From an uncultured beta proteobacterium (GTDB lineage Bacteria; Pseudomonadota; Gammaproteobacteria; Burkholderiales; Burkholderiaceae_A): a DNA stretch of 64,000 bases. The stretch covers positions 21,987-85,986 of the forward strand of contig CACOBT010000008.1 of NCBI GenBank assembly GCA_902625535.1, in the 5' to 3' direction. The position numbers and the translations under genes are program-made. Under the pieces are notes generated by a model, which was not told the DNA's origin, ran no database searches, and was given only the letters and a program-made list of their open reading frames with translations. Below, piece after piece: positions 8,498-17,193 of this stretch. Within the stretch, counting starts at the first letter, position 1, and every line of letters starts with the position of its first letter.

Positions 8498-9655
8498 ATG
8501 ACGCAACTTATAAAATCCAAAATCGCAATCAGCGCAGAAATAAACCAAAAAATAGAAAAAGTTGGTTATGATTCAGGATTTTCAACCGTTAGCGTGATAG
8601 CGATAGATGAATTGAAGACCTTGACTAGTCTGCCACGTAATTACACTAAGTATTTGAATTCTAATATGGTCGGCGATATGACATATCTGAAAAAAAAACT
8701 CCGATACTTTCACAGGCCTAATGAAATTTTACCAAATGTTAAAAGTGCCATAGTTGTTGCAATGAACTATCTAAATCAAAGCAGCAAGCAAGACTGGCAG
8801 AAAGCCGAACTAAAAAAACTGGATTCTTCAGATACTGGATATGTCTCTATTTATGCACGAGGAAGAGATTACCATAAGGTTTTAAAAAAAAATTTAAAAT
8901 CTTTTGCTAATAAAATATCAATGATAATTGGTGAATTTGGTCATAGAGCTTGTGTAGACACTGTACCGATTTTTGAAATAGAGTTGGCAGTGCTTGGGGG
9001 TATAGGTTGGAGAGGTAAAAATACGCTTCTTATCAACAAGGATAATGGGTCCATATTTTTTTTAGGAGTTTTACTCGTAGATTACCCGTTGCAGAGTAAG
9101 AAAAAAATCACAACCGACCACTGTGGAACATGTACAGCATGTTTAGACATCTGCCCAACCAAGGCTTTTTTAGGACCTTACAGGTTAAATCCTACTCGCT
9201 GCATTTCTTATCTCACAATTGAACATAAAGGTATAATTCCAACAGAGTTAAGACCGCTAATCGGTAATCGCATTTATGGTTGTGATGATTGCCAGCTTGT
9301 TTGTCCATGGAATAAATTTGCAAAAGTCGCCAAATTATCTGATTTTGATGTTCGTAATGGGTTGGACAACGCGGAACTTGTATATTTGTTTTCGTGGAGT
9401 GAGGCTGAATTTCGAGAGAGGCATGCGGGAAGCTCAATTCTAAGGATTGGTTATCAGCAGTGGCTTAGAAATATCGCGGTTGCTTTGGGCAACGTAGCCT
9501 CATCAAAAAATGGAAATAGGGATTCATCGGAAAATTACAAGGACGACTCGAAAGAAAAAATAATATTTCTTTTAAAAAAACGAATTTCTGAATCGAGTAA
9601 TTTAGTTGGAGTTCATGCGTCTTGGGCATTGAGACAATATGATTCAAAGGTTTAA
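8498..9655 (+). CDS. queG: Epoxyqueuosine reductase
   Basis: Cobalamin- and iron-sulfur-dependent enzyme that reduces epoxyqueuosine to queuosine in tRNA. The 385-aa protein has the DUF1730 core with CVDTVPIFEIELAVLGGIGWRGKN, and two ferredoxin-type clusters: CGTCTACLDICP at about residues 209-220 and CDDCQLVCPWN near 264. The C-terminal region is HEAT-like (SNLVGVHASWALRQYD). The start is the ATG at 8498, with tsaE divergent 17 bp away. It overlaps xerD by 17 bp. Length is typical. Confidence 0.94.
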   Translation: MTQLIKSKIAISAEINQKIEKVGYDSGFSTVSVIAIDELKTLTSLPRNYTKYLNSNMVGDMTYLKKKLRYFHRPNEILPNVKSAIVVAMNYLNQSSKQDWQKAELKKLDSSDTGYVSIYARGRDYHKVLKKNLKSFANKISMIIGEFGHRACVDTVPIFEIELAVLGGIGWRGKNTLLINKDNGSIFFLGVLLVDYPLQSKKKITTDHCGTCTACLDICPTKAFLGPYRLNPTRCISYLTIEHKGIIPTELRPLIGNRIYGCDDCQLVCPWNKFAKVAKLSDFDVRNGLDNAELVYLFSWSEAEFRERHAGSSILRIGYQQWLRNIAVALGNVASSKNGNRDSSENYKDDSKEKIIFLLKKRISESSNLVGVHASWALRQYDSKV

Positions 9656-10541
9656 CATAGACAACGAACTCGTGGACAAGTTTTGCAGCGTTTTGTCTTT
9701 AGAGTCCGGACTTTCAAGTAATACCGTGACGGCTTACCGCGGTGATATTATTGATTTCAATCTTTGGTTAGAGGAAAAAGAAATCATTGTGTCGGATGTT
9801 TCCGAGCCGTTAATCAATGAATATTTTAATCACGTAAAAAAGAGTTTAAAGGTATCCACGCTTAATAGAAAAATCTCTTCCATTAAAAAGTTTTATTTGT
9901 GGATGGTTCGAGAAAAGTACATGGAAATCAATCCATCAACAAAAGTCAAAGGATTAAAGTTGAGAGAGAAATTAGCATTTGTTTTGACTGAAGAGCAGTT
10001 GTCGCATTTATTCTCGCTGCCTAATACGGAGACAAACAACGGCTTGAGGGATAGAACAATACTGGAGTTAATGTATGCTTCAGGGTTGAGAGTATCTGAG
10101 CTTGTTGGGCTCAAATATACCGATTGTCTCCTTGCAGAAAAGGCAGTGTTAGTTTGGGGTAAAGGTAGAAAAGAACGCGTAGTACCTTTCGGCGAAGAGG
10201 CATTCTTTTGGATTCAAAAATATCTATCTCATTCTCGGCCGACGTTTCTAAAGAATAAATCGTCAACTTCTTTTTTCGTCGGTAGAGGAGGAGGAAAGCT
10301 AACTAGACAATTTATATGGAAGTTGGTGCGGACGTTAGCGAAACAAATTGGTTTAGAAAATTACTGTACTCCTCATACGTTTAGGCATACTTTTGCAACT
10401 CATTTATTGAACAATGGCGCAGATTTGCGTAGCATTCAACTTCTTTTGGGTCACACCGATATATCAACAACACAAATTTATACTAAAATAGCATTAGATA
10501 ACTTAAAAAGAATCTATGCTAAACATCATCCCAGGGCCTGA
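9639..10541 (+). CDS. xerD: Tyrosine site-specific recombinase XerD
   Basis: Acts with XerC at dif to resolve chromosome dimers at the septum. The 300-aa protein has an N-terminal SAM-like core-binding domain (FCSVLSLESGLSSNTVTAYRGDI) and a catalytic domain with Arg in ASGLRVSELVGL near residue 152, His-x-x-Arg in CTPHTFRHTFATHLL, LGHTDISTTQIYTK with the nucleophilic Tyr near 281, and the KxHHPRA tail typical of XerD. It overlaps queG by 17 bp and plsY follows closely, so it is part of the housekeeping operon rather than a mobile element. XerD is preferred to XerC on the C-terminal tail. Confidence 0.9.
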   Translation: MIQRFNIDNELVDKFCSVLSLESGLSSNTVTAYRGDIIDFNLWLEEKEIIVSDVSEPLINEYFNHVKKSLKVSTLNRKISSIKKFYLWMVREKYMEINPSTKVKGLKLREKLAFVLTEEQLSHLFSLPNTETNNGLRDRTILELMYASGLRVSELVGLKYTDCLLAEKAVLVWGKGRKERVVPFGEEAFFWIQKYLSHSRPTFLKNKSSTSFFVGRGGGKLTRQFIWKLVRTLAKQIGLENYCTPHTFRHTFATHLLNNGADLRSIQLLLGHTDISTTQIYTKIALDNLKRIYAKHHPRA

Positions 10542-10598
10542 GTTATTGAAGTTTTAATAATAGCTATTTTTGTAAGCGCCGCTTATTTAATCGGATCA

Positions 10599-11174
10599 AT
10601 GTCTTTTGCGATACTTGTGTCCAGGCTTCGTGGTGTTGCAGACCCACGAGAATACGGCTCTAAAAACCCTGGTGCTACGAATGTTTTCAGAAGCGGTGAT
10701 CGAGTTGCTGGTTTGCTAACTTTTCTCGGTGATTTTGGTAAAGGTTATTTAAGTGTATTCGTTACTAATTCGACATCGGCACTATTGCTTGACGAGAAAA
10801 ATGCCCTTCAGGTAATTATTTTTGTGTCTTTAGCAGTTGTTCTGGGACATATTTATCCTATCTTTCACGGTTTTAAAGGTGGTAAGGGAGTTGCAACAAC
10901 TTTCGGTGTTTTGTTAGCTTTTTCCGTTGTTATTGGAGTAATCGCTGCGTTTATTTGGTTGGTATCTTTTTTTATAACCCGAGTTTCTGGATTTGCGGCC
11001 GTCTTGACAGCATTTTCCATCCCTATCCTTGCTTATTTTGTAATCGATCTGGATTATTCCCATGACTTTTGGTTTGTTTACGGAATGATTTGTCTTCTTT
11101 CTATTTTACTTCTGTTGAGGCATTCAGATAATATTTATGCTTTAAAGAAAAAGTTTAGATTAACAAAACGGTGA
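10599..11174 (+). CDS. plsY: Acyl-phosphate glycerol-3-phosphate acyltransferase PlsY
   Basis: Membrane enzyme that makes lysophosphatidic acid from acyl-phosphate and glycerol 3-phosphate. Conserved motifs are YGSKNPGATNVFRSG, FLGDFGKGYL and HIYPIFHGFKGGKGVATTFGV, with about five membrane segments. The first conventional start is ATG 10599, but this cuts into the first membrane helix. The same frame is open back to the xerD stop at 10539-10541 and encodes EVLIIAIFVSAAYLIGS, a good match to the usual PlsY first helix. No ATG, GTG or TTG exists there; an ATT at 10545-10547 is the best candidate true start. The end overlaps convergent tsaD by 15 bp. Confidence 0.92.
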   Translation: MSFAILVSRLRGVADPREYGSKNPGATNVFRSGDRVAGLLTFLGDFGKGYLSVFVTNSTSALLLDEKNALQVIIFVSLAVVLGHIYPIFHGFKGGKGVATTFGVLLAFSVVIGVIAAFIWLVSFFITRVSGFAAVLTAFSIPILAYFVIDLDYSHDFWFVYGMICLLSILLLLRHSDNIYALKKKFRLTKR

Positions 11175-12245
11175 TTTTTGAGTCCCCGTCCCTAAACCCC
11201 ACCTGGGTCTGACTTTCAAATCTTCAGGGTAACAATTTTCTTGAAAAATGCTTTTTACACCACCAGCCCAAGCGATCATCAAACCGTTATCCGTGCAAAG
11301 GTGTCTGGGCGGTATTCTTACTGAAACTTGCATCGACTGACAAAGTTTACGCAAGGTTTCTCTAATTTTTTTATTAGCTGCTACGCCACCTGAAACAACG
11401 AGAGACTTGACACCCGTTGCTACAATTGCATCCTTTATCTTTGAAGCCAGTACTGCGGATATAGTATGTTGCAGACTTGCAGCGATATCATTTTCCCATA
11501 CATTTTCGTTCGAAGATTTTGACTTTATAATTTCACGGATTACTGCAGTTTTTAAACCCGAAAAGCTCAAATTCAATCCTTGTTTGTTTAACAGAGGCTT
11601 TGGAAAGTTGTATTTTTCAGGATTGCCCTGCTGAGCCAACTCCTCGATGATTGGGCCACCGGGATAACTGTATCCTAATTCCTGGCTGACTTTATCAAAC
11701 GTCTCCCCAATTGAATCGTCGATAGTTTCTCCTAGTAATTCATAGTTACCAATTTGCTTTGCCAAAATAATCTGTGTATGACCGCCGGAAATCAATAAGG
11801 TAAGAAACGGGAAATTTTTTTTCGGATATGATTTTGAGTTAATAAAAGCAGATAATATGTGACCTTCAAGATGGTTTACGGGGATTAAAGGTTTATTTAC
11901 AGCCGCAGCCAAACCAGATGCGAAATTAAGCCCGGTTAGTAAAGAACCTTTAAGACCTGGTCCCGTCGTTACAGCGATCCTGGATAAACAATTGGGGGTT
12001 ATGCCACTTTCAGTAAGAGCCTGGTTTGTCAAAGGTAGCAAAGAACGTAAATGTTCTCGAGACGCAAGTTCTGGGACAACACCCCCGTACTCATTATGTA
12101 ACTTTGTCTGGGAAGCTAATCTATTACTCAAGATATCCAGAGTGAGTTGCTCAGGGTCGTGGTAATTAACTGACGTTTTTATGATTGACACGCCGGTGTC
12201 ATCACAACTTGTTTCAATCCCAAGAATCAGCTCTTCTTTTACCAT
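11160..12245 (-). CDS. tsaD: tRNA N6-adenosine threonylcarbamoyltransferase
   Basis: Catalytic subunit that transfers the threonylcarbamoyl group to tRNA A37, partnering TsaE encoded about 3 kb away. The 361-aa protein begins with [15 protein letters not shown], has the metal-binding [13 protein letters not shown] motif near residue 120, [34 protein letters not shown] and the nucleotide-binding [17 protein letters not shown]. It is slightly longer than the common ~340 aa. It is divergent from rpsU, as in many proteobacteria, and convergent with plsY, with a 15-bp overlap. Confidence 0.96.
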   Translation of the reverse strand: MVKEELILGIETSCDDTGVSIIKTSVNYHDPEQLTLDILSNRLASQTKLHNEYGGVVPELASREHLRSLLPLTNQALTESGITPNCLSRIAVTTGPGLKGSLLTGLNFASGLAAAVNKPLIPVNHLEGHILSAFINSKSYPKKNFPFLTLLISGGHTQIILAKQIGNYELLGETIDDSIGETFDKVSQELGYSYPGGPIIEELAQQGNPEKYNFPKPLLNKQGLNLSFSGLKTAVIREIIKSKSSNENVWENDIAASLQHTISAVLASKIKDAIVATGVKSLVVSGGVAANKKIRETLRKLCQSMQVSVRIPPRHLCTDNGLMIAWAGGVKSIFQENCYPEDLKVRPRWGLGTGTQKSPFC

Positions 12246-12332
12246 ACCGCTAGATTTGTCAATTATTGCAAAATTAGTTACTCTAATGCATACTATACCG
12301 TTTTTACATTATTGAGAGAGTTAAGGGGTGCT

Positions 12333-12545
12333 ATGCCTGTAGTTAGATTAAAAGACAATGAGCCGTTTGAATCAGGAATGAGGCGGTTTAAACGCACGAT
12401 TGAAAAAATAGGTTTGTTAACGGAGCTGAGGGCCCGTGAATTTTATGAAAAACCAACCGCTGAGCGAAAAAGGAAAAGAGCTGCTGCTGTAAAGCGCCAT
12501 CACAAAAGGATTCGTTCGCAAATGATTCCTACCAGGAAATACTAG
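12333..12545 (+). CDS. rpsU: 30S ribosomal protein S21
   Basis: Small basic ribosomal protein used in initiation complex formation. The 70-aa sequence [20 protein letters not shown] continues with [20 protein letters not shown] and an Arg/Lys-rich tail, which is clear S21. The start is ATG 12333, preceded by an AAGGGG ribosome binding site; an upstream in-frame codon at 12312 would add seven residues not seen in S21. It heads the rpsU-dnaG-rpoD macromolecular synthesis operon. Confidence 0.96.
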   Translation: MPVVRLKDNEPFESGMRRFKRTIEKIGLLTELRAREFYEKPTAERKRKRAAAVKRHHKRIRSQMIPTRKY

Positions 12546-12580
12546 ATAGGTTCTGATAATCGAAAGGTCGGGCAGGTTAA

Positions 12581-14374
12581 ATGGTGTCTCCCGAATTTAA
12601 GGCAAATCTGCTAGAACGGGTTGATATAGTTTCCTTGATTGCCACCCAAATTGAGCTGAAATCAAAGGGCTCAAATCACTTAGGTTTGTGCCCCTTTCAT
12701 AATGAAAAAACACCTTCTTTTAGTGTCAATTCGGCCAGACAGTTCTACTATTGTTTTGGATGCGGAGCAAAAGGGGATGCTATCCAATTTTTGATGGATT
12801 TCCATAGCATCAGTTTTATTGATGCTCTTAAGGAGTTATGCCAGAGGGCGGGCGTGCAGTTTCCAGACGAAAAGAAAAATCAGAGTTCTTCTTCAGCGTT
12901 GAAAAAACAACGGCAAATCCAATCAGACCAAAAAAAAATGTTGCTGGCTGCCGCTCGATTTTATAGGAAGAGATTAGCGTTAAATCCAGCAGCAGTTGTT
13001 TATTTAAAAAATCGGGGTATTACGGGTGAAGTTGCCGCAAAATTTCACATTGGATTTGCTGAATCCTCGTGGGATAATTTGAGAGCTGTATTCAGCGAAT
13101 ATGAAGCCAATCCCGGTTTGTTTCGTGCGGGTTTAATTAAAAAGTCAGAGCTTAGTAACAAGGTATTCGATAGGTTACGGAATCGGATTATATTTCCGAT
13201 TTTTAATAAATCAGGTGAAGTTATTGCCTTTGGTGGAAGATCATTGGTTGATGATACCGAAGCACCAAAGTATCTAAATTCCCCCGAAACCGATTTATTT
13301 TCAAAAGGAAAAGAGCTTTATGGATTTTTTGATGCTCAACGACCCATTATTAAAAGCCGATGTGCGATAGTCGTTGAAGGGTATTTTGATGTTATTTCTT
13401 TGCACCAGGCTGGGTTTACCAACTCCGTAGGTACATTGGGAACTGCATTGTCACCGTCCCATTTTTCCCAATTGGAAAGAATAAGTTGTGAAATAATCTT
13501 TATGTTTGATGGGGATGATGCCGGAAAGCGTGCGGCCTGGAGGGCTGCTCAGATTGTTTTGAGTAATATGAGGCGGCAAGATATATTAGTCAACTTCGTT
13601 TTTCTCCCTGAAAACGAAGACCCGGACGCTTTTGTGCGGGGACAGGGTGCTGAAAAACTAAAAAAATTACTTAAAAGTGGTATTCCACTCTCGCAAATGG
13701 TTTTTCAAACTATTTCTCCCCAGCACCGGATTTCTTCTGTTGAAGGAAGGTCCAGCGCCATCGCCGAACTTAAAGAGTTATTTAAATCAATGTCGGATAG
13801 TATTTTTAAACGACAGCTGGTTCAGGCTGCCGGAGAGCATTTATCTTGCTCGCTTGATGAATTTCAAATTGATGTACGCTCGGACAAGGATCTAGGAAAG
13901 GAGCCTAAAGCAACTGCTAAACGAAAATCTAAATTAGTTTCTTCTCCTGAAATGCAAATGTTGAAGGTTCTAGTCAGAGAGCCGGCAAATCTCACTTCAA
14001 TAGCTTTAAAGGACCGAGGTTGGTTTTTAGAGGATTATGGGGAAATATTGACGTGGATTCAAGAAAATGATCTTGCCGGCGATAAAGAACATGGGGAAAG
14101 GATTTCGGACGACAAGCTTAGAGAAAATCTAAGACTTCCGAAAGGTATGTTGGGGGTTTTAGAAGAGGCTCTTAAAGTTGATCCCGTTTTGGACAAAATT
14201 TTCAAAGTAGAGGGAACTTTAAAAAAAGAGTTTGAATTTTTGTTTAAGACTTTGAAGATAGGATATCTTGAAACCAAAGCAAAATATTTGTCGGCTAACC
14301 CAGAGGATAAAATAGGCGAAATTCATGAAATAAGGCAAGAAATTTTGAGGTTAAAGAATGCTCAGGTCGAATAA
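12581..14374 (+). CDS. dnaG: DNA primase
   Basis: Makes RNA primers at the replication fork. The 597-aa protein has an N-terminal CHC2 zinc site (C37, H40, C58, C61 in CPFHNEKTPSF...FYYCFGCGAKGD), a catalytic core with IIFPIFNKSGEVIAFGGR, then a TOPRIM fold with IVVEGYFDVISL and IFMFDGDDAGKRAA for metal binding. The C-terminal helicase-interacting region is poorly conserved, as is usual. The gene follows rpsU by 35 bp. Length is normal. Confidence 0.96.
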   Translation: MVSPEFKANLLERVDIVSLIATQIELKSKGSNHLGLCPFHNEKTPSFSVNSARQFYYCFGCGAKGDAIQFLMDFHSISFIDALKELCQRAGVQFPDEKKNQSSSSALKKQRQIQSDQKKMLLAAARFYRKRLALNPAAVVYLKNRGITGEVAAKFHIGFAESSWDNLRAVFSEYEANPGLFRAGLIKKSELSNKVFDRLRNRIIFPIFNKSGEVIAFGGRSLVDDTEAPKYLNSPETDLFSKGKELYGFFDAQRPIIKSRCAIVVEGYFDVISLHQAGFTNSVGTLGTALSPSHFSQLERISCEIIFMFDGDDAGKRAAWRAAQIVLSNMRRQDILVNFVFLPENEDPDAFVRGQGAEKLKKLLKSGIPLSQMVFQTISPQHRISSVEGRSSAIAELKELFKSMSDSIFKRQLVQAAGEHLSCSLDEFQIDVRSDKDLGKEPKATAKRKSKLVSSPEMQMLKVLVREPANLTSIALKDRGWFLEDYGEILTWIQENDLAGDKEHGERISDDKLRENLRLPKGMLGVLEEALKVDPVLDKIFKVEGTLKKEFEFLFKTLKIGYLETKAKYLSANPEDKIGEIHEIRQEILRLKNAQVE

Positions 14375-14499
14375 ACCTGGTATTCTAGTAGATTTTGTGC
14401 ACGAACGAAAAAATCAGAGTCATTTAGTGATTCTTACTTATTATTTTTCTGTACCGCAAGTTACTTAAAATTTTAAATTATCGAAATTATGGAGTTACG

Positions 14500-17064
14500 A
14501 TGCCGACAAGAGCGACAAAAACAACTAAGAGAACGGTGAAAGCAAAGAAACCTGCCAAAGCCCTGAAATTAAAACCAAAAACAAAAAAGAAAGTTTCGAC
14601 CACTACTTCTAGTGCAAAAAGAAAGCCTGGGAAAAAGCGGGCAATTTCGAGCACCAAGAATAAATCAAAAAATCCTCAAAAGTCCACTGCTAAGAGGGTA
14701 GTAAAGCCAAAAACGAAAAAGTTAGTAGCTACGAAAAAGGGCGCAGTTAAGAAAAAATCGGTTATTGCTAAAAAGAAAACTGTCGTTAGTAAAAAGAAAA
14801 CGGTTGCTGATAAAAAGAAATCGGTTGTTAATAAAAAAGTTGACGCGTCTTCCATAAAAAAGAAAAAACCCAGGGGGCGAACAAAGGCCACTGATTCAGA
14901 CAGAAAGAATGTTGCCATGCGCAACACCGCTAGTGCCTCTAGCTCTCCACGAAGTCAAAAAAATAAAAAGAAAGTAGAAAAATCAGTTAAACATGAAAAA
15001 AAATCCACCTCTACATCAAGCCAAATCAGTATCGAGGGAAACGATAAGGAACAATTGGCCTCGAAAAAAAGAAGAGGAAGAAAGCCAAAGAAATCCTCCC
15101 TTACTGTAATTGGAAAGACTGGAAAAGTTAGTGGAGAGAAAACCAAAGCAAAGCGAAGAGGAAGGAGATCCAGAGACCGCAAGCTGATGGAGTTTATGCC
15201 GAGTGGGCCGCTTACTGATGAAGAAATTGAGGCGAGAAAAGCAAGACTGAAAACGCTTATTTTGCTAGGTAAAGAAAGGGGCTACCTGACGCACGGCGAA
15301 ATTAACGATCACCTTCCGGACATACAGCTGGATAGCGACCAAATGGAATCGATTGTGATTACTTTCAACGAATGGAATATTGCTGTGTATGAACATACAC
15401 CTGACACAGAGGCGTTACTTCTTTCCGGTGATTCGACTGCCTCCGACGGTGAAGACGCTGAAGAGGAGGCTGAGGCAGCTCTAAATACGGTTGTGGATTC
15501 TGAGTTTGGGCGAACTACCGACCCAGTGAGAATGTATATGCGAGAAATGGGTTCTGTTCAGCTGTTGACAAGGGAAGGTGAAATCGTTATAGCGAAAAAA
15601 ATAGAGGCAGGTTTCAGGGAAATTTTGGTTGCTCTTGCTTGTTGTCCAGTTACTATTAATGAGATTATTTCGTTTGGTTCTGAAATTGAGGAAGGTAGCC
15701 TAAGGATTGAGGAAATTGTGGATGGAATAATTGATCCAGACGCTCCCGAGGAAGATCTTTTGGCTAACACAGAGTCAGAGATACAAGCTATTGAGGAAGA
15801 CGAGAACGTAAAGAACGATGAAGACGGTCAGGCTTCGTCAAAACTATTAGAAAGACAAAAGGTTTTCCTGGAGAAAGTTGAACTCATAGCAGAAGATTTT
15901 TCCTCTATGGGGAAATCTCTTGAGCAGGATGGTTATAAATCGGAGAGATATCTCGAATTTCAGGAAAAAATAAAGAATCAATTAATGTCTATAAGATTTA
16001 CATCAAAGACCGTTGAGAGTTTGGCGGCATTCCTCCGTTATGAAATGGATGAGGTCCGCAATGTGGAGCGTAAAGTGAGACATTTAATTGTTGATAGAGT
16101 TGGTTTGACTCTTGAATGGTTGGTCAAGGATTGGATTGGCAATGAGACAAATCTCAGTCTATTCGAGAATAAAAGAAATTCGGTTCCCGAAGAAAACAAG
16201 GCCGCTTACGAAAGAAACGTAGCCGCTTTGGTAGAGCTTCAGCAAACTTTAATTGATGTTCAGACGAAGGTTGTGTTACCTCTCAAGGATTTGAGAGAGG
16301 TGAACAGATTGATGACTAAGGGCGAAAGGGCAGCAAGAGAGGCAAAACGGGAGATGACAGAGGCAAATTTACGCTTGGTTATTTCAATTGCAAAAAAATA
16401 TACAAATAGAGGGCTCCAGTTTCTTGATCTTATTCAAGAAGGTAATATTGGATTGATGAAGGCTGTCGATAAGTTTGAATACCGACGTGGTTACAAATTT
16501 TCAACGTATGCAACTTGGTGGATAAGACAGGCTATTACTCGGTCCATTGCTGATCAGGCCAGAACTATTCGGATTCCAGTCCATATGATTGAGACAATTA
16601 ACAAAATGAACAGGATATCTAGACAAATTTTACAGGAGACAGGTAAGGAGCCGGATCCCCACGTTTTAGCCGAAAAAATGGAAATGGTTGAGGAGAAAGT
16701 TCGGAAGATAATGAAGATTGCTAAGGAACCAATTTCTATGGAAACCCCCATCGGAGACGATGAAGACTCTCACTTAGGTGATTTTATTGAGGATTTAAAT
16801 ACTTTATTACCGATGGAAATTGCCTTACAAGATTCGATGAAAGATGTCGTCAAAGAGGTACTGGATTCTCTTACGCCACGAGAGGCAAAGGTATTAAGGA
16901 TGCGTTTCGGTGTCGAAATGGCTACCGACCACACTTTAGAGGAGGTTGGTAAGCAATTTGATGTGACTAGGGAAAGAATTAGACAAATTGAAGCCAAAGC
17001 TCTTAGAAAACTTAGACACCCAAGTCGCAGTGACAAGCTAAAAAGTTTTCTCGACAGCCTTTGA
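14500..17064 (+). CDS. rpoD: RNA polymerase sigma-70 factor with a long basic N-terminal tail
   Basis: Primary sigma factor that directs RNA polymerase to housekeeping promoters. At 854 aa it is much longer than the E. coli protein (613 aa). Residues 1-226 are a low-complexity Lys/Ala/Ser/Thr tail with repeated KKK(T/S)V units and AT-hook-like RRGRKPKK (about 190-197) and KRRGRRSR. Region 1.1 begins near 240, region 1.2 near 340 ([11 protein letters not shown]), region 2 spans about 621-690 ([24 protein letters not shown]) and region 4 ends the protein ([19 protein letters not shown]). Beta-proteobacterial RpoD proteins often carry basic tails, but this one is long. The A-rich codon run shows no frameshift. 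Confidence 0.96.
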   Translation: MPTRATKTTKRTVKAKKPAKALKLKPKTKKKVSTTTSSAKRKPGKKRAISSTKNKSKNPQKSTAKRVVKPKTKKLVATKKGAVKKKSVIAKKKTVVSKKKTVADKKKSVVNKKVDASSIKKKKPRGRTKATDSDRKNVAMRNTASASSSPRSQKNKKKVEKSVKHEKKSTSTSSQISIEGNDKEQLASKKRRGRKPKKSSLTVIGKTGKVSGEKTKAKRRGRRSRDRKLMEFMPSGPLTDEEIEARKARLKTLILLGKERGYLTHGEINDHLPDIQLDSDQMESIVITFNEWNIAVYEHTPDTEALLLSGDSTASDGEDAEEEAEAALNTVVDSEFGRTTDPVRMYMREMGSVQLLTREGEIVIAKKIEAGFREILVALACCPVTINEIISFGSEIEEGSLRIEEIVDGIIDPDAPEEDLLANTESEIQAIEEDENVKNDEDGQASSKLLERQKVFLEKVELIAEDFSSMGKSLEQDGYKSERYLEFQEKIKNQLMSIRFTSKTVESLAAFLRYEMDEVRNVERKVRHLIVDRVGLTLEWLVKDWIGNETNLSLFENKRNSVPEENKAAYERNVAALVELQQTLIDVQTKVVLPLKDLREVNRLMTKGERAAREAKREMTEANLRLVISIAKKYTNRGLQFLDLIQEGNIGLMKAVDKFEYRRGYKFSTYATWWIRQAITRSIADQARTIRIPVHMIETINKMNRISRQILQETGKEPDPHVLAEKMEMVEEKVRKIMKIAKEPISMETPIGDDEDSHLGDFIEDLNTLLPMEIALQDSMKDVVKEVLDSLTPREAKVLRMRFGVEMATDHTLEEVGKQFDVTRERIRQIEAKALRKLRHPSRSDKLKSFLDSL

Positions 17065-17100
17065 TTTTTTGATGAGCTGAATTAAGCTTGAGTTTTCATA

Positions 17101-17177
17101 GGGCCCATAGCTCAGTTGGTTAGAGCAGTCGACTCATAATCGATTGGTCACAGGTTCGAGTCCTGTTGGGCCCACCA
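17101..17177 (+). tRNA. tRNA with CAU anticodon, probably tRNA-Ile2
   Basis: A 77-base cloverleaf with 7-bp acceptor stem GGGCCCA/TGGGCCC, encoded CCA end, T-loop GGTTCGAGTCC and anticodon CAT at 17135-17137 in the loop CTCATAA. The anticodon arm and variable region (GACTCATAATCGATTGGTC) resemble the minor isoleucine tRNA whose C34 is changed to lysidine by TilS; elongator tRNA-Met is the alternative. It lies 36 bp after rpoD, an arrangement I recall from Burkholderiales. Confidence 0.93.
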
Positions 17178-17193
17178 CAATCTGGGGGGTGAA

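Noticed and set aside
9639..10541. Mobile element integrase
   Set aside because: The tyrosine recombinase sits in a housekeeping operon and has the XerD C-terminal motif; no attachment sites or mobile genes are nearby.
14676..15182. Antisense ORFs opposite the 5' part of rpoD
   Set aside because: They are low-complexity Phe/Leu shadows of the Lys-rich RpoD tail, with no start signals.
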